A stretch of DNA of 64,000 bases from Streptomyces caniscabiei (GCF_014930365.1 NZ_JABXWI010000001.1:62001-126000); one strand, 5' to 3'; counted from the first letter of the stretch, positions 8,846 to 17,051 are shown. Notes: a model not told the origin generated them from the letters alone. Translations and numbers: made by a program.

Positions 8846-9667
8846 ATGGCCATCAAGCTCGTCTCGCGCTCGGAGTGGGGAGCGCGGGCCTACCGCACTC
8901 CGAACGGGGCGACGCCGTACAGCGGTGCTCGCCGGGGCGTGAAGCTGCACTACCTCGGCACCGCCTACGCCAACCGGGCACACGACCGGTGCGCGGCCTA
9001 CGTGCGCCTGCTCCAGGACCAGCACATGGACGGCAACGGCTGGTCCGACATCGGCTACAGCTTCCTGATCTGCACGCACGGCTACGTCTACGAGGGCCGC
9101 GGCCTGAAGCGACGCAACAGCGCGAACGGCAACACGGCGCTCAACGAGCAGGACTACGCCGTCTGCCTGCTCGTCGGCTCGTCGGACCTGGTCAAGCCCA
9201 CCGACGAGCAGCTGCACGGCGCCCGCGACGCCATCGACTACTGCCGCAGCCAGGGACCCGCGGGGACGTGGCTCGGAGGGCACCGCGACGGCTACGCCAC
9301 ATCGTGCCCTGGCGATGCGGTCTACGCCTGGGCGAAAGCCGGGGCACCCCGACCCAAGTCCGAGGAGGACGACATGCCCACTGCCGACGAGATCGCCACC
9401 GCCGTACTGAAGAAGGACGGCATCATCACCGTCCCCGGAGCTCCGGCGAGCAATCCGACGTGGACGCTGTCGAGCGTCCAGACGGAGATCCTCAAGCGGC
9501 TCGACAAGGCGAACGCCACGCTCGCCGCACAGTCCGCCGCCATCACCTCCCTGGCCGGGCAGCTCGGCGAGGACGTCGACACGGCGGCCGTCGTCGCCGC
9601 CGTCCAGCAGGCCATCGCCGACGCCGTCGTGAGCGTCGACGTCAACGTCACCAGCAAGGAGTCCTGA
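8846..9667 (+). CDS. endolysin, N-acetylmuramoyl-L-alanine amidase (PGRP/Amidase_2)
   Basis: A 273-residue enzyme that would cleave the MurNAc-L-Ala bond of peptidoglycan at the end of infection. ATG 8846 follows the AGAGGAG site. Residues 1-175 form the PGRP/Amidase_2 domain. It opens with SRSEWGAR, followed by His35 (KLHYLGT), IGYSF, YEGRG and finally GHRD...TSCPGD, which supply the His/His/Cys zinc site. Residues after about 180 are a helical Ala-rich region that may drive oligomerisation or wall binding. The holin gene follows after two bases. Confidence 0.9.
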   Translation: MAIKLVSRSEWGARAYRTPNGATPYSGARRGVKLHYLGTAYANRAHDRCAAYVRLLQDQHMDGNGWSDIGYSFLICTHGYVYEGRGLKRRNSANGNTALNEQDYAVCLLVGSSDLVKPTDEQLHGARDAIDYCRSQGPAGTWLGGHRDGYATSCPGDAVYAWAKAGAPRPKSEEDDMPTADEIATAVLKKDGIITVPGAPASNPTWTLSSVQTEILKRLDKANATLAAQSAAITSLAGQLGEDVDTAAVVAAVQQAIADAVVSVDVNVTSKES

Positions 9668-9669
9668 CC

Positions 9670-9897
9670 ATGGCATCCCCCTCCGCCCCCATCGAGAAGA
9701 AGGTCAAGCTCGCGACCGCGCTCACCTACCTCGCGGGCGTCGCCGGCCTCGCGATCGTCGGCGCCGTCACCGACGACCCCTCGCTCATCAGCTCGATGCC
9801 CGACGCGCTGGAACCGTTCGTCCTCGCGATGCTGCCCGCGGCCGCCGCCGCGATCGGCGGATGGGCCGCGCCGCACACCCCGCGATCGGACGCCTGA
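9670..9897 (+). CDS. holin
   Basis: 75 residues, starting at ATG 9670 right after the endolysin stop. There are two hydrophobic segments (about 15-33 and 47-67) separated by a short acidic loop, and a polar C-terminus, as in small two-span holins that open the membrane for the endolysin. The call rests on topology and on adjacency to the amidase. Confidence 0.75.
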   Translation: MASPSAPIEKKVKLATALTYLAGVAGLAIVGAVTDDPSLISSMPDALEPFVLAMLPAAAAAIGGWAAPHTPRSDA

Positions 9898-9913
9898 CTG
9901 ATCGGAGCCGCAC

Positions 9914-10219
9914 GTGGCCGACCCGACGACCGGTGAAGTAGTCCGCCGCCTGGACGACGTCCGCCAGGACTTGAAGGAGGACATTCACGGAGTCGTCGGG
10001 CTCGTCAACCAGAAGGTCGACGCGGAGATCTTCCGCCTCGGCCAGCAGGCGCAGGACGAGCGGCACACCGCCCTCGTCGCCCGCGTCGCGAAGCTGGAGC
10101 AACAGGCCGAGGAGAAGGACAAGCAACGGCAGAACGACCGCCGCCTGATCTTCTTCAGCCTCGTCGTGCCCGTGCTGCTGCTCGCCATCCAGCTGTACAA
10201 CGCCAACAGGGGGGCGTGA
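9914..10219 (+). CDS. coiled-coil membrane protein of the lysis cassette
   Basis: 101 residues from GTG 9914. A long charged helix with heptad character (about 8-75) ends in one hydrophobic C-terminal span ([15 protein letters not shown]). This tail-anchored topology resembles XhlA-type lysis accessory proteins. It sits between the holin and the collagen-like gene and is probably co-transcribed with both. Confidence 0.6.
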   Translation: MADPTTGEVVRRLDDVRQDLKEDIHGVVGLVNQKVDAEIFRLGQQAQDERHTALVARVAKLEQQAEEKDKQRQNDRRLIFFSLVVPVLLLAIQLYNANRGA

Positions 10220-10220
10220 C

Positions 10221-10838
10221 GTGAGCGCGCACAGACTGCCCCGCCGCGATCCGGTTGCCCTGCTGCTGGGCGGGTTGCTGGCGCTGCTGGTGGCGTACAT
10301 CTGGTGGCAGACCTCGCAGTTGACGCACGATCTGCGCACGGCGAACGAGGCGCGGGACGCCCTGGCCACGCAGGTGCAGCAGCTCGGGGAGAAGCCGGTG
10401 GCGGGGCCGCCGGGGTCCCGGGGCGAGCCGGGCGTGTCCGTGACCGGGCCGCCTGGTCCGTCTGGTCCGCCTGGACCGCAAGGCCCCTCGGGGGTGAGCG
10501 CCACGGGCAAGCCCGGGGAAGACGGCGAGGACGGCACCCCTGGGGCCGCCGGACAGCCGGGGGAACCGGGACAGGACGGCGTGTCTGTGACCGGCCCGGC
10601 AGGACCGTCTGGCCCGAGAGGCGAGCCCGGACCGGCCGGACCCGCCGGTGAGCCGGGGGAGGACGGAAGAGACGGGGAGGACGGGCAGACCTGCCCGGAT
10701 GGATACAGCCTCCAGGCGCCGACCGACGACCCCGATGCGCTCGTCTGCCGCCGCGACGGCGCCCCGCAGCCCGACGAACCCGGCAACGGCAACAACCCGC
10801 TCGCCGCCCTCGACCCCACCCGCCGCCAGTACCCATAG
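10221..10838 (+). CDS. membrane-anchored collagen-like protein
   Basis: 205 residues from GTG 10221, two bases after the preceding gene. An N-terminal transmembrane anchor (about 11-27) leads into a short coiled coil (about 28-57), then an interrupted Gly-X-Y repeat (about 63-153) with runs such as [16 protein letters not shown] and [10 protein letters not shown]. The tail contains two cysteines (CPDGYS and LVCRR). Phage collagen-like repeats usually occur in fibres. Here the anchor and the position after the holin instead suggest a rod-like envelope or lysis-associated protein. The function is unknown. Confidence 0.75.
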   Translation: MSAHRLPRRDPVALLLGGLLALLVAYIWWQTSQLTHDLRTANEARDALATQVQQLGEKPVAGPPGSRGEPGVSVTGPPGPSGPPGPQGPSGVSATGKPGEDGEDGTPGAAGQPGEPGQDGVSVTGPAGPSGPRGEPGPAGPAGEPGEDGRDGEDGQTCPDGYSLQAPTDDPDALVCRRDGAPQPDEPGNGNNPLAALDPTRRQYP

Positions 10839-10848
10839 CCCACGACAG

Positions 10849-10887
10849 CGCCCCCTGCACGGTCCACGACGGGCCGTGCAGGGGGCG
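10849..10887 (+). terminator. strong terminator after the lysis cassette
   Basis: A perfect 14-bp stem, CGCCCCCTGCACGG pairing with CCGTGCAGGGGGCG, with an 11-base loop and followed by TTT. It lies between convergent gene sets and probably terminates from both sides. Confidence 0.85.
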
Positions 10888-10904
10888 TTTCCTCATGCTC
10901 GGGG

Positions 10905-11756
10905 TCAGTGCAGCGCTTCGATGGCCTTGAGAATCAGGGCCCGCGCGTCAGCCCCGTACACGGCCATCCCACGCAGCTGCTCGAACGCCTTCAGGTACAG
11001 GGCGATCTCGGACGGCTGGGTGACCCGCACCCGAGCGGAGAGCAGCTCCACCGAGACGAGCGTGTCGTCGTACACGTGGAACAGCTCCTGTGGCCACAGG
11101 GGCCGGTCTGCCGTCGCGCTGGGGACGATTCCCAGGGACACCGAGGGCAGCGCCCCTGCGGTGAGGAGGTAGCCGAGTTGTGCGGCCATCGCGTCCTCGT
11201 TCCCCAGCTGGTAGCGGAGGACGCTCTCCTCGATCACCATGACGAACCGGTGGCCCGGCTGGTGGATCACCTTGGATCGCTCAAGGCGGGCCGCCGCAGC
11301 CTCGTCCGAGTCGTCGGGCAGATCGAGCAGTTGGGAGGCGTTGCGCAGCACGGCGCGCGCGTAGCCCTCGGTCTGGAGTAGGCCGGGGACGAGGGTGGGC
11401 GAGTAGACCCGGAACAACTGGGTGGACTGGTAGAGCTCCACGTAGCTGTCCTGGAGACGCTTCAGGCCGGAGCGGACTCTGCGGCGCCATTCGACGTACT
11501 GGGCTTCGGCGTTCCGCGACTGGGCAATGATGTCCGCGGCCTGGTCGTCGGCGCCGCACGCCTGGCACCAGCGGCGAATGTCGTCGGGGGTAGGCGGTGT
11601 GCGGGCGTTCTCGATGCGGGAGGTCTTCGGATGCGTCCAGCCGCAGCGCACGGCCAGCTCAGTCCCGGTGATCCCGGCATCGGCGCGCACGTCTCGCAGG
11701 CGCTGCGCGACCCGCTCGCGGGCGGCCTGGGCCGAGGAGGAGGGGGAGATGGGCAT
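10905..11756 (-). CDS. XRE-family regulator with DUF5753 (Scr1 family)
   Basis: A 283-residue protein. The N-terminal helix-turn-helix (about 17-75) contains [20 protein letters not shown]. The rest is the DUF5753 domain, recognised by [31 protein letters not shown] and the closing LRGMAVYG (both quoted in part). Streptomyces genomes carry many such regulators next to small partner proteins (BldB/WhiJ/Scr-type loci). Here the partner is a DUF6879 protein encoded just upstream in the same operon. It is placed at the prophage end, so it is a lysogenic cargo gene. Confidence 0.85.
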   Translation of the reverse strand: MPISPSSSAQAARERVAQRLRDVRADAGITGTELAVRCGWTHPKTSRIENARTPPTPDDIRRWCQACGADDQAADIIAQSRNAEAQYVEWRRRVRSGLKRLQDSYVELYQSTQLFRVYSPTLVPGLLQTEGYARAVLRNASQLLDLPDDSDEAAAARLERSKVIHQPGHRFVMVIEESVLRYQLGNEDAMAAQLGYLLTAGALPSVSLGIVPSATADRPLWPQELFHVYDDTLVSVELLSARVRVTQPSEIALYLKAFEQLRGMAVYGADARALILKAIEALH

Positions 11757-11780
11757 GAGCTGGCCTGTGCACCTTCCGCG

Positions 11781-12308
11781 CTAGCTGATCTTGTACTCGT
11801 CGTGCGGGACCGCCCGCGCCCACACCGCCTTGAAAGCGTCAGCGCACAGCTTCGCGGCGGCCGGGTCCTCGCTGATCTCGCCGCCGCCTGAAGCTCCGTC
11901 GCCGGTGAAGTGGTTCCATCGGATCAGCCGGCCGTCGATGAGCCAGAAGTCGTTGCCTGGCAGGGCGATGTCCGAGGCCTGTCGGCGCGGCAGCCAGCGG
12001 ACAAGTTCTCCGGCCCCGATGTTGACGACGGTGGCGGCATGTTCGTAGCGGATGTACTCGGTGACCGGCTCGGACACGATGCGGGCGCGGCGAACGACCA
12101 CGCCGCGGGCCACGGTGCGGCGGATCAGGTCAACCCAGGGCAGCCAGTAGGCCGATCCGGGGTCGATGTCCCGTTCTCCTGTGCGCTGCCATCGCGCGAA
12201 GTCGTCGGCTTCGCTGGCGACCCCGTAGGAGTCACGCATTTCCAGGTGGACGGCGGAGCGCTGCGCGCCGTCCAGGAGTTCATCGAACGTCGGCACGCTC
12301 GACGGCAT
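11781..12308 (-). CDS. DUF6879 family protein
   Basis: 175 residues with the family signatures DSYGVASEADDFARW, VSEPVTEYIRYEH and NDFWLIDGRLIRWNHF. It is cytoplasmic and has no known enzyme motif. DUF6879 proteins are regularly encoded beside XRE/DUF5753 regulators in actinomycetes. Known pairs of this class act in development or behave like antitoxin/toxin pairs, but the role of this copy is inferred. It overlaps the upstream small gene by 29 bases and precedes the regulator by 24 bases. Confidence 0.8.
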   Translation of the reverse strand: MPSSVPTFDELLDGAQRSAVHLEMRDSYGVASEADDFARWQRTGERDIDPGSAYWLPWVDLIRRTVARGVVVRRARIVSEPVTEYIRYEHAATVVNIGAGELVRWLPRRQASDIALPGNDFWLIDGRLIRWNHFTGDGASGGGEISEDPAAAKLCADAFKAVWARAVPHDEYKIS

Positions 12309-12540
12309 CGCACGCCTCCCTGATCATCGACACCATCCTGGCGGGGATACGGATCACGGCTTCGTTCTCCGGGATACCGACGGCGTGGCCGGGTACCTCG
12401 AACGCGGCACACTCCGCTTTCAGCTCGGCTCCTGGCTTCCAGCCCTGGAAGACGAGTTCGTTCTTCTCTTCGTCGACCCACACGGTGGGGCTTTCGCCTT
12501 GGCCTGTGCTCGGGTCGATTCCGATGAACCGTAGTGTCAT
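12280..12540 (-). CDS. small protein, first gene of the XRE/DUF6879 operon
   Basis: 86 residues from ATG at 12540, chosen over the upstream in-frame start because GGAGG lies five bases before it. It is mixed beta/alpha, with the segment GIDPSTGQGESPTVWVD near the N-terminus. Similar proteins accompany DUF6879 genes in Streptomyces; no function is known. It starts the three-gene reverse-strand operon. Confidence 0.65.
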   Translation of the reverse strand: MTLRFIGIDPSTGQGESPTVWVDEEKNELVFQGWKPGAELKAECAAFEVPGHAVGIPENEAVIRIPARMVSMIREACDAVERADVR

Positions 12541-12770
12541 CGCCGCCTCCAAAGCTGGTGGTGTGCATGGATGTACAGCACCGTCAGTCCTGCGAGCTCA
12601 GCGGTCAAGAGGGCGAACCCGCCAGGGGCAGGAGAAACGGATCGTCGTGAACATTCGTGTACATCGATGGATGTGGCGTGGTTCACCTTCCTAGCGTCGG
12701 GAGGTACGAGAAGACCCCGGCGAGGTGTCAGCCTCCCGGGGCGCGGCCAACGCTGCTGAGGAGCGCCGAC

Positions 12771-12986
12771 GTGACCACTTCTACCACCCAGCCGACGACG
12801 ATGGACCCGCCGATCACCCTCGCCCTCCCGCTCGAAGAGCCGGTCCCGCCCACGGACTGTGGGGTGTGCGCCGCGCTGGTGAAGCAGCGGGCCGAAGCAC
12901 GCGCCCGGGACGACCTGTCGAAGGTGTCGGATCTGAACGTGGAGATCCGGGCCCACCACGCGCCGCGCCCGAAGCGGAGGCGGTGA
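12771..12986 (+). CDS. small DCGVC-containing protein
   Basis: 71 residues from GTG 12771 with GAGGAG upstream. Contains PPTDCGVCAALVKQRAEA, a two-cysteine motif followed by a charged helix and an Arg/Lys-rich end. Short proteins of this kind are common next to DUF6879/Scr-type loci. It is divergent from the reverse operon and overlaps the next start (GTGA). Confidence 0.6.
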   Translation: MTTSTTQPTTMDPPITLALPLEEPVPPTDCGVCAALVKQRAEARARDDLSKVSDLNVEIRAHHAPRPKRRR

Positions 12987-13180
12987 CCGTGACGGCACCC
13001 CAGGACGCCGAGACCAGCAGCTCGTTCGCCTACTGCTCCTGGCACGAGGACTACAGCCACAGCGCCCGCCTGGTGCGTCTCACGGACGAGGGCTCCGGTC
13101 CCGCTCCCCGCGGACTGTTCGCGTGCGCCTCGTGCCGCCACGCCTACGATCTGACGCCGCTCGCCGACCAGCCGCTGTGA
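12983..13180 (+). CDS. small Cys-rich protein
   Basis: 65 residues if started at GTG 12983; GTG 12989 has better spacing from GGAGG (12976-12980) and would remove two residues. Cysteines occur in YCSWHEDYSH and FACASCRHAY, a possible zinc site. It overlaps its neighbours by four bases on both sides. Confidence 0.55.
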   Translation: MTVTAPQDAETSSSFAYCSWHEDYSHSARLVRLTDEGSGPAPRGLFACASCRHAYDLTPLADQPL

Positions 13181-13329
13181 CCACCGCGGGGAAGACCCCC
13201 GAGTGCGAGCACGGAATGCACCGGCACTGCGACGGCCCCGGAGACATCCGCCGGGAGGGCGCCCCTAAGTGGGAGGCGCCCATCATGACGATCCGATGCG
13301 GGTGTTCCTGCCACCGGCGGAAGCGTTGA
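13177..13329 (+). CDS. small Cys/His-rich protein
   Basis: 50 residues from GTG 13177, overlapping the previous stop. It holds CEHGMHRHC and a terminal CGCSCHRRKR, so metal binding is plausible. This is the last prophage gene before the terminator and the chromosomal junction. Function unknown. Confidence 0.55.
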   Translation: MTTAGKTPECEHGMHRHCDGPGDIRREGAPKWEAPIMTIRCGCSCHRRKR

Positions 13330-13380
13330 GACTCCCGCCCGTCCCTGCACCCCGTGAGTTCCTGGGGGCGGGCGGGACCA

Positions 13381-13414
13381 GGCCCCGGCCGGTACGCGTG
13401 TCCCGGCCGGGGCC
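13381..13414 (+). terminator. terminator at the prophage right end
   Basis: A perfect 12-bp stem, GGCCCCGGCCGG with CCGGCCGGGGCC, around a 10-base loop, placed after the three tiny forward genes. Apart from this hairpin and the inverted repeat at 13528-13550, I see nothing in 13,330-13,558. Confidence 0.7.
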
Positions 13415-13527
13415 GCTCCATGCCCAACCTTGGATTCGAAGGCGATCGCGCACGGCGTCGGATCGGGCCACAAAACCGCAGGTCAGACAGGTTACGTGAT
13501 CGCGTAAGCGAGGCCCTGGAGCAAGAT

Positions 13528-13562
13528 CCCTTTAGAGGCGTTCTAGAGGGCTATTGGGGTTC
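13528..13562. other. prophage-chromosome junction (att site region)
   Basis: Chromosomal cpaF sequence is recognisable up to about 13,559-13,562, where the Walker A codons stop matching the family. An imperfect inverted repeat, CCCTTTAGAG (13528-13537) and TTCTAGAGGG (13541-13550), lies just on the phage side. The exact crossover bases need the other junction, which is outside the window. Insertion inside a protein gene rather than a tRNA is typical of serine integrase phages, an inference here. Confidence 0.6.
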
Positions 13563-14152
13563 CCCGTCCCCGTGCCGCCGCTGATGACGTACGACAGCCG
13601 GGCGCGGATCAGTGCCCGCAGGACGCGGTCGCCGCCCGGCGGCACCGTGCCCGCCGTCACCAGTTCGGCGAGGGTGAAGGCGCGGGGCCGGACGACCCGC
13701 AGGGACAGACAGGTGGAGCCGACCGCCACCGGCGGGAGCACCGCGTGGAGCCGGGTGCCGTCCGGGAGCCGGGCGTCCACCCACGGCCGGGCGTCGTCCA
13801 GCCGGCGTCCGGCGACGGCCGCCAGGCGCTGCGCGAGCCGCCGTACGGCCGCCGCGTCCGGGAAGGAGACCTCGGTCAGCTCCAGTCCGCCGCCCCGGTC
13901 CACCCACACCCGGTCCGGCGCCGAGACCAGCACATCGGTGACCGAGGGATCGGCGAGCAGCGGCTCCAACGGCCCGCTCCCCACCAGCTCCGACCGCAAC
14001 CGCTCGGCCGCCCCGAGCACTTCGGCGTCCCCGAGCACGCGCCCCCGCTCCCGCAGGGCCTGCGCCACGCGCGCGGGCGTCGGCTCGGCACCGCTCTCGA
14101 CGAGCCACTGCCGTACGCCGTCCAGCAGTCCGTCGTCGGGCATCCCGTTCAT
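13559..14152 (-). pseudogene. cpaF: CpaF/TadA-type secretion ATPase, truncated by prophage
   Basis: The N-terminal ~195 codons of the pilus-assembly/type II-IV secretion ATPase are present, with PLEPLLADPSVTDVLV, VSFPDAAAVRRLAQRLA and RPWVDARLPDGTRLH typical of the family. It is cut in the P-loop: the protein reads YVISGGTGTG and then NPNSPLERL and stop, instead of the expected K-T-T. The catalytic half, with Walker B and the His boxes, is absent. ATG at 14152 is the likely start; the frame ends at 13532 in phage DNA. It follows ssd as in tad-type pilus clusters. The left half presumably lies at the far end of the prophage. Confidence 0.88.
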
Positions 14153-14225
14153 CCGGCCCCGCCCCCGATCGCACGCCGCTTCCGGGGTCCCGCTTCCCGT
14201 GGCCCGCCGCTGCCCGGCACCCGGT

Positions 14226-15320
14226 TCACGCCGCCTCCCCTCGGGCCGCCGTGCGCTCCCAGAACCCGGCGCAGAAGCGCGCGAGCGGTCCGCGTGGGAT
14301 GCCTCCGGGTGGTTTGCCGCCGTCGGAGAGCCCGGCCTCGGTCGGTACCTCACCGGCGAGCGGCAGCCCGAGGAGGCGGGCCACCTCGTGGTCGTCGAGG
14401 CCGGGGGCGTACGGGCCGCGGACCGCGACGCGGAGGTCGCGCAGGACCATGCCGAAGGCGGAGGCGACACGTGACGCGGCCGCGACGGCGCGCAGTTCGG
14501 CCGGGACCACCAAGAGCCCCATGTCCAGTTGGGCGAGGGCCTCGGCGACGCCTTCGTCGATGCGGCGCGGCAGGTCGACGACGACCGCCCCGCCGCGCCG
14601 CCGCCCGGCCGCCAGCACCGCGCGGACAGCCTGGGGCGGAATGGCCACGGCGTCGCCCCGGTCCCAGCTGAGGACCCGCAGGGCGTGCACCTCGGGCAGC
14701 GACTCCTCCAGCGCGCCACCGCCGACCCGGCCGCGCGAGGCGGCGAAGGCCGGCCAGCGCAGCCCGTCTGCGCTCTCGCCGCCGAGGAGCACGTCCAGGC
14801 CCCCGCCGAGCGGGTCGGCGTCCACGAGGAGGGTGCGCGTGCCCTGTCGCGCGGAGGTGACGGCCAGGGCGCAGGCCAGCGTGGACGCGCCGGCACCGCC
14901 CCGGCCGCCGACGACGCCGACGGTGATCGCCGGCCTGCCGACGCCCTCCGCCACGTCGGCGATGCGGTCGACGAGCCACTGCTCGCCGTCCGGCAGCATC
15001 AGGACGTGGTCGGCGCCGATCTCCACGGCCCGCTGCCAGACCCCGGAGTCGTCCTGGTCCTTGCCGACGAGCACCACTCCTCGTCTGCGCGCGGCGCCCC
15101 GCAGCCGCCGCGCCGCGTCGTTCCCGACGAGCACGAGCGGCGCCGTCTCCCACCGGCCCCGGCCTTCCGGCACTCCGTGGTGGACCTCCGGCCGGGCGCC
15201 CGCGGCCGCGCACAGGCGCAGCAGGTCGTCCAGCAGTTCCATGTCCTCGGTGACGATCAACGGCCTGCCCTGCCGCCCCTCGGCGGCGGACGGCAGGTCG
15301 TCGGTGATGGCTCCCGCCAC
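14226..15320 (-). CDS. ssd: septum site-determining protein Ssd (CpaE/MinD-like)
   Basis: A 364-residue protein. Residues 1-120 form a receiver-like N-terminal domain without a clear phosphorylation site. From about 131 it has a ParA/MinD-type fold with a deviant P-loop (VGGRGGAGASTLACALA) and the LLVDADPLGGGLD switch. Proteins of this kind act in tad pilus localisation (CpaE), and related Ssd proteins affect septation in actinobacteria. It is 74 bases upstream of cpaF and in the same direction, so the prophage insertion truncates the next gene of its operon. Confidence 0.8.
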   Translation of the reverse strand: MAGAITDDLPSAAEGRQGRPLIVTEDMELLDDLLRLCAAAGARPEVHHGVPEGRGRWETAPLVLVGNDAARRLRGAARRRGVVLVGKDQDDSGVWQRAVEIGADHVLMLPDGEQWLVDRIADVAEGVGRPAITVGVVGGRGGAGASTLACALAVTSARQGTRTLLVDADPLGGGLDVLLGGESADGLRWPAFAASRGRVGGGALEESLPEVHALRVLSWDRGDAVAIPPQAVRAVLAAGRRRGGAVVVDLPRRIDEGVAEALAQLDMGLLVVPAELRAVAAASRVASAFGMVLRDLRVAVRGPYAPGLDDHEVARLLGLPLAGEVPTEAGLSDGGKPPGGIPRGPLARFCAGFWERTAARGEAA

Positions 15321-15542
15321 GATCCCCAGCCCCTTTCGCTGCGTGAACGCGGTCGCCCGATGGTCCGGACGCCGTGTTCAACTCCTGTGTGAAGCACCGG
15401 AGATCGGCCGCCGCGGAGGCGGTCGACGGAATCCGGCCCTACGCATCCGCGAATCGGAACCGGTCGTGAACCGGCCGCCGTCGGGACGCGCCGGAATCAC
15501 GGTGCAGCGGTCTTCGAAATCGTGTGGATCTTGGTCGATAAC

Positions 15543-15551
15543 TGTGGACAA
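15543..15551 (-). promoter_or_regulatory. DnaA-box-like site TTGTCCACA
   Basis: A perfect Streptomyces-type DnaA box (TGTGGACAA on the plus strand) between ssd and the 6C RNA. It is the only clear signal in 15,321-15,662 apart from the RNA terminator next to it. Confidence 0.55.
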
Positions 15552-15662
15552 CTCGGCCCTTGTGAATATCGCCGTCACCCGAACAGGCGACTCCCGTACG
15601 GCTTCCACAGCGCAGCCTCGCGACTACGGACGGTGACGTATCCTGTGCCCGGGCAGAGGAAA

Positions 15663-15693
15663 GCCCACGAGGGCACGAGAGCGCCTCGCGGGC
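15663..15693 (-). terminator. terminator of the 6C RNA
   Basis: Stem GCCCGCGAGG with CCTCGTGGGC (reverse strand), ten pairs including one G-U, followed by TTTCC. Confidence 0.65.
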
Positions 15694-15800
15694 CGGGGAG
15701 AAGAGAGAAAACGCGTCCGGACATGCGACGACCCCCACCGGGGGGGAGAGTGGGGGTCGTCTTCACGGCCGACTCGGGGGGGGGAGGAGCCGGACCGCGT
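15663..15800 (-). ncRNA. 6C RNA
   Basis: Read on the reverse strand, two consecutive hairpins carry long cytosine loops, the defining feature of the actinobacterial 6C RNA. Hairpin 1 (15766-15797) has a stem CCGGCUC/GAGUCGG with one G-U pair and a bulge extension, and nine C in the loop. Hairpin 2 (15727-15761) has a perfect 12-bp stem GACGACCCCCAC/GTGGGGGTCGTC and seven C in the loop. A terminator hairpin at 15663-15693 followed by TTTCC ends the transcript. The 5' end is not precisely known. The role of 6C RNAs is regulatory, in part through C-loops pairing with G-rich mRNA leaders. Confidence 0.8.
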
Positions 15801-15897
15801 TAGCACGGTCGCGAACGATCCGTGACTTCCATGGTGTACCCGAGAGGCCTCTCAGGCAAACCCACACGCCCCACACTAGCCCGAATGGCGGGCGCAT

Positions 15898-16722
15898 ATG
15901 CTCGGCCCCGTGGAAAACCACTCCTTGCCCCGCACAGCGGCCTTCTTTGACCTGGACAAGACGGTCATTGCGAAGTCGAGCACGCTCACGTTCAGCAAGT
16001 CGTTCTACCAAGGCGGCCTGATCAACCGAAGGGCCGCCCTGCGAACGGCGTACACCCAGTTCGTGTTCCTCGCGGGCGGCGCCGACCACGACCAGATGGA
16101 ACGCATGCGGAAGTATCTGTCCGCGCTGTGCCGGGGCTGGAACGTCCAGCAGGTGAAGGACATCGTCGCCGAGACCCTGCACGACCTGATCGACCCGATC
16201 ATCTACGACGAGGCCGCCTCCCTCATCGAGGAGCACCACATCGCGGGGCGGGACGTCGTCATCGTCTCCACCTCGGGCGCCGAGGTCGTCGAGCCGATCG
16301 GCGAGCTCCTCGGCGCGGACCGCGTGGTGGCGACCCGGATGGTCGTCGGCGACGACGGCTGCTTCACCGGCGAGGTGGAGTACTACGCCTACGGTCCGAC
16401 GAAGGCGGAGGCGATCCGGGAGCTGGCGGAGTCCGAGGAGTACGACCTCGCCCACTGCTACGCGTACAGCGACTCGGCGACGGATCTGCCGATGCTGGAG
16501 GCCGTGGGCCACCCGCACGCGGTGAACCCGGACCGGACGCTGCGCAAGGAGGCCCTCGCGCGCGGGTGGCCCATCCTCGACTTCCACCGCCCGGTGCGCC
16601 TCAAGCAGCGCCTGGCCGTACGGCCGCGACCCGCCCTCCTCGCGGCTGCCGCCATAGGCGCCGCGGCGGCCACCGCCGGGCTCGTCTGGTACGCGAGCCG
16701 GCGCCGCGTGGCGACCGCCTGA
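15898..16722 (+). CDS. HAD-IB family phosphatase with C-terminal membrane anchor
   Basis: A 274-residue haloacid dehalogenase-type hydrolase. Motif I is FFDLDKTVI (about 16-24) with the nucleophile Asp and the acid/base Asp. Motif II is IVSTSGAE, the motif III Lys lies in YGPTKAEAI, and motif IV is YSDSATDLPMLEAVG. This set matches the SerB/inhibitor-of-MreB-like IB group, which removes phosphate from small substrates. The last 30 residues add one membrane span (AAAAIGAAAATAGLVWYA) followed by basic residues, tethering the enzyme with the catalytic domain in the cytoplasm. No RBS is obvious; a GTG downstream (15910) is an alternative start. Confidence 0.85.
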   Translation: MLGPVENHSLPRTAAFFDLDKTVIAKSSTLTFSKSFYQGGLINRRAALRTAYTQFVFLAGGADHDQMERMRKYLSALCRGWNVQQVKDIVAETLHDLIDPIIYDEAASLIEEHHIAGRDVVIVSTSGAEVVEPIGELLGADRVVATRMVVGDDGCFTGEVEYYAYGPTKAEAIRELAESEEYDLAHCYAYSDSATDLPMLEAVGHPHAVNPDRTLRKEALARGWPILDFHRPVRLKQRLAVRPRPALLAAAAIGAAAATAGLVWYASRRRVATA

Positions 16723-17023
16723 CCCGCGGTCCGCGCCCCGGCCGCCGAATCACCCCTCTTTGAACCCAAAAGTAAAGAAGCGCAGCGAGGGGTTCCGCTT
16801 GCCGGGGTCGTGGAGTAGAAAGGATTCAAGGCCCGCGAGACCAAAGGACATCCGAGAGGATCACCTTTAAACAACTCATTTGGCCCCACGGACCTAGCAT
16901 GAACACCAGGCACCCACGCGACGTCGACCCGTCGATTACGGGCCAGCCGCACCAGGTCACGGGCCAAGTTCCCGGCCTGATGGGCACATATCGAGGACGC
17001 TTGGTAACCGGGTGGACATGCCA

Positions 17024-17051
17024 GCGGCGGTACGAATTCTCGTACCGCCGC
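17024..17051 (+). terminator. hairpin terminator in a gene-free stretch
   Basis: A perfect 12-bp stem, GCGGCGGTACGA with TCGTACCGCCGC, and loop ATTC, followed by AACCCTTTT. The region 16,723-17,093 has no convincing protein gene. A short open frame from 16,899 runs through this hairpin, so a small RNA or leader ending here is an alternative. Confidence 0.7.

Noticed and set aside
13532..14896. 454-residue reverse frame covering cpaF and much of ssd
   Set aside because: The upstream half is in the wrong frame for ssd and is Arg/Pro/Ser noise; only the part from 14152 down matches the ATPase.
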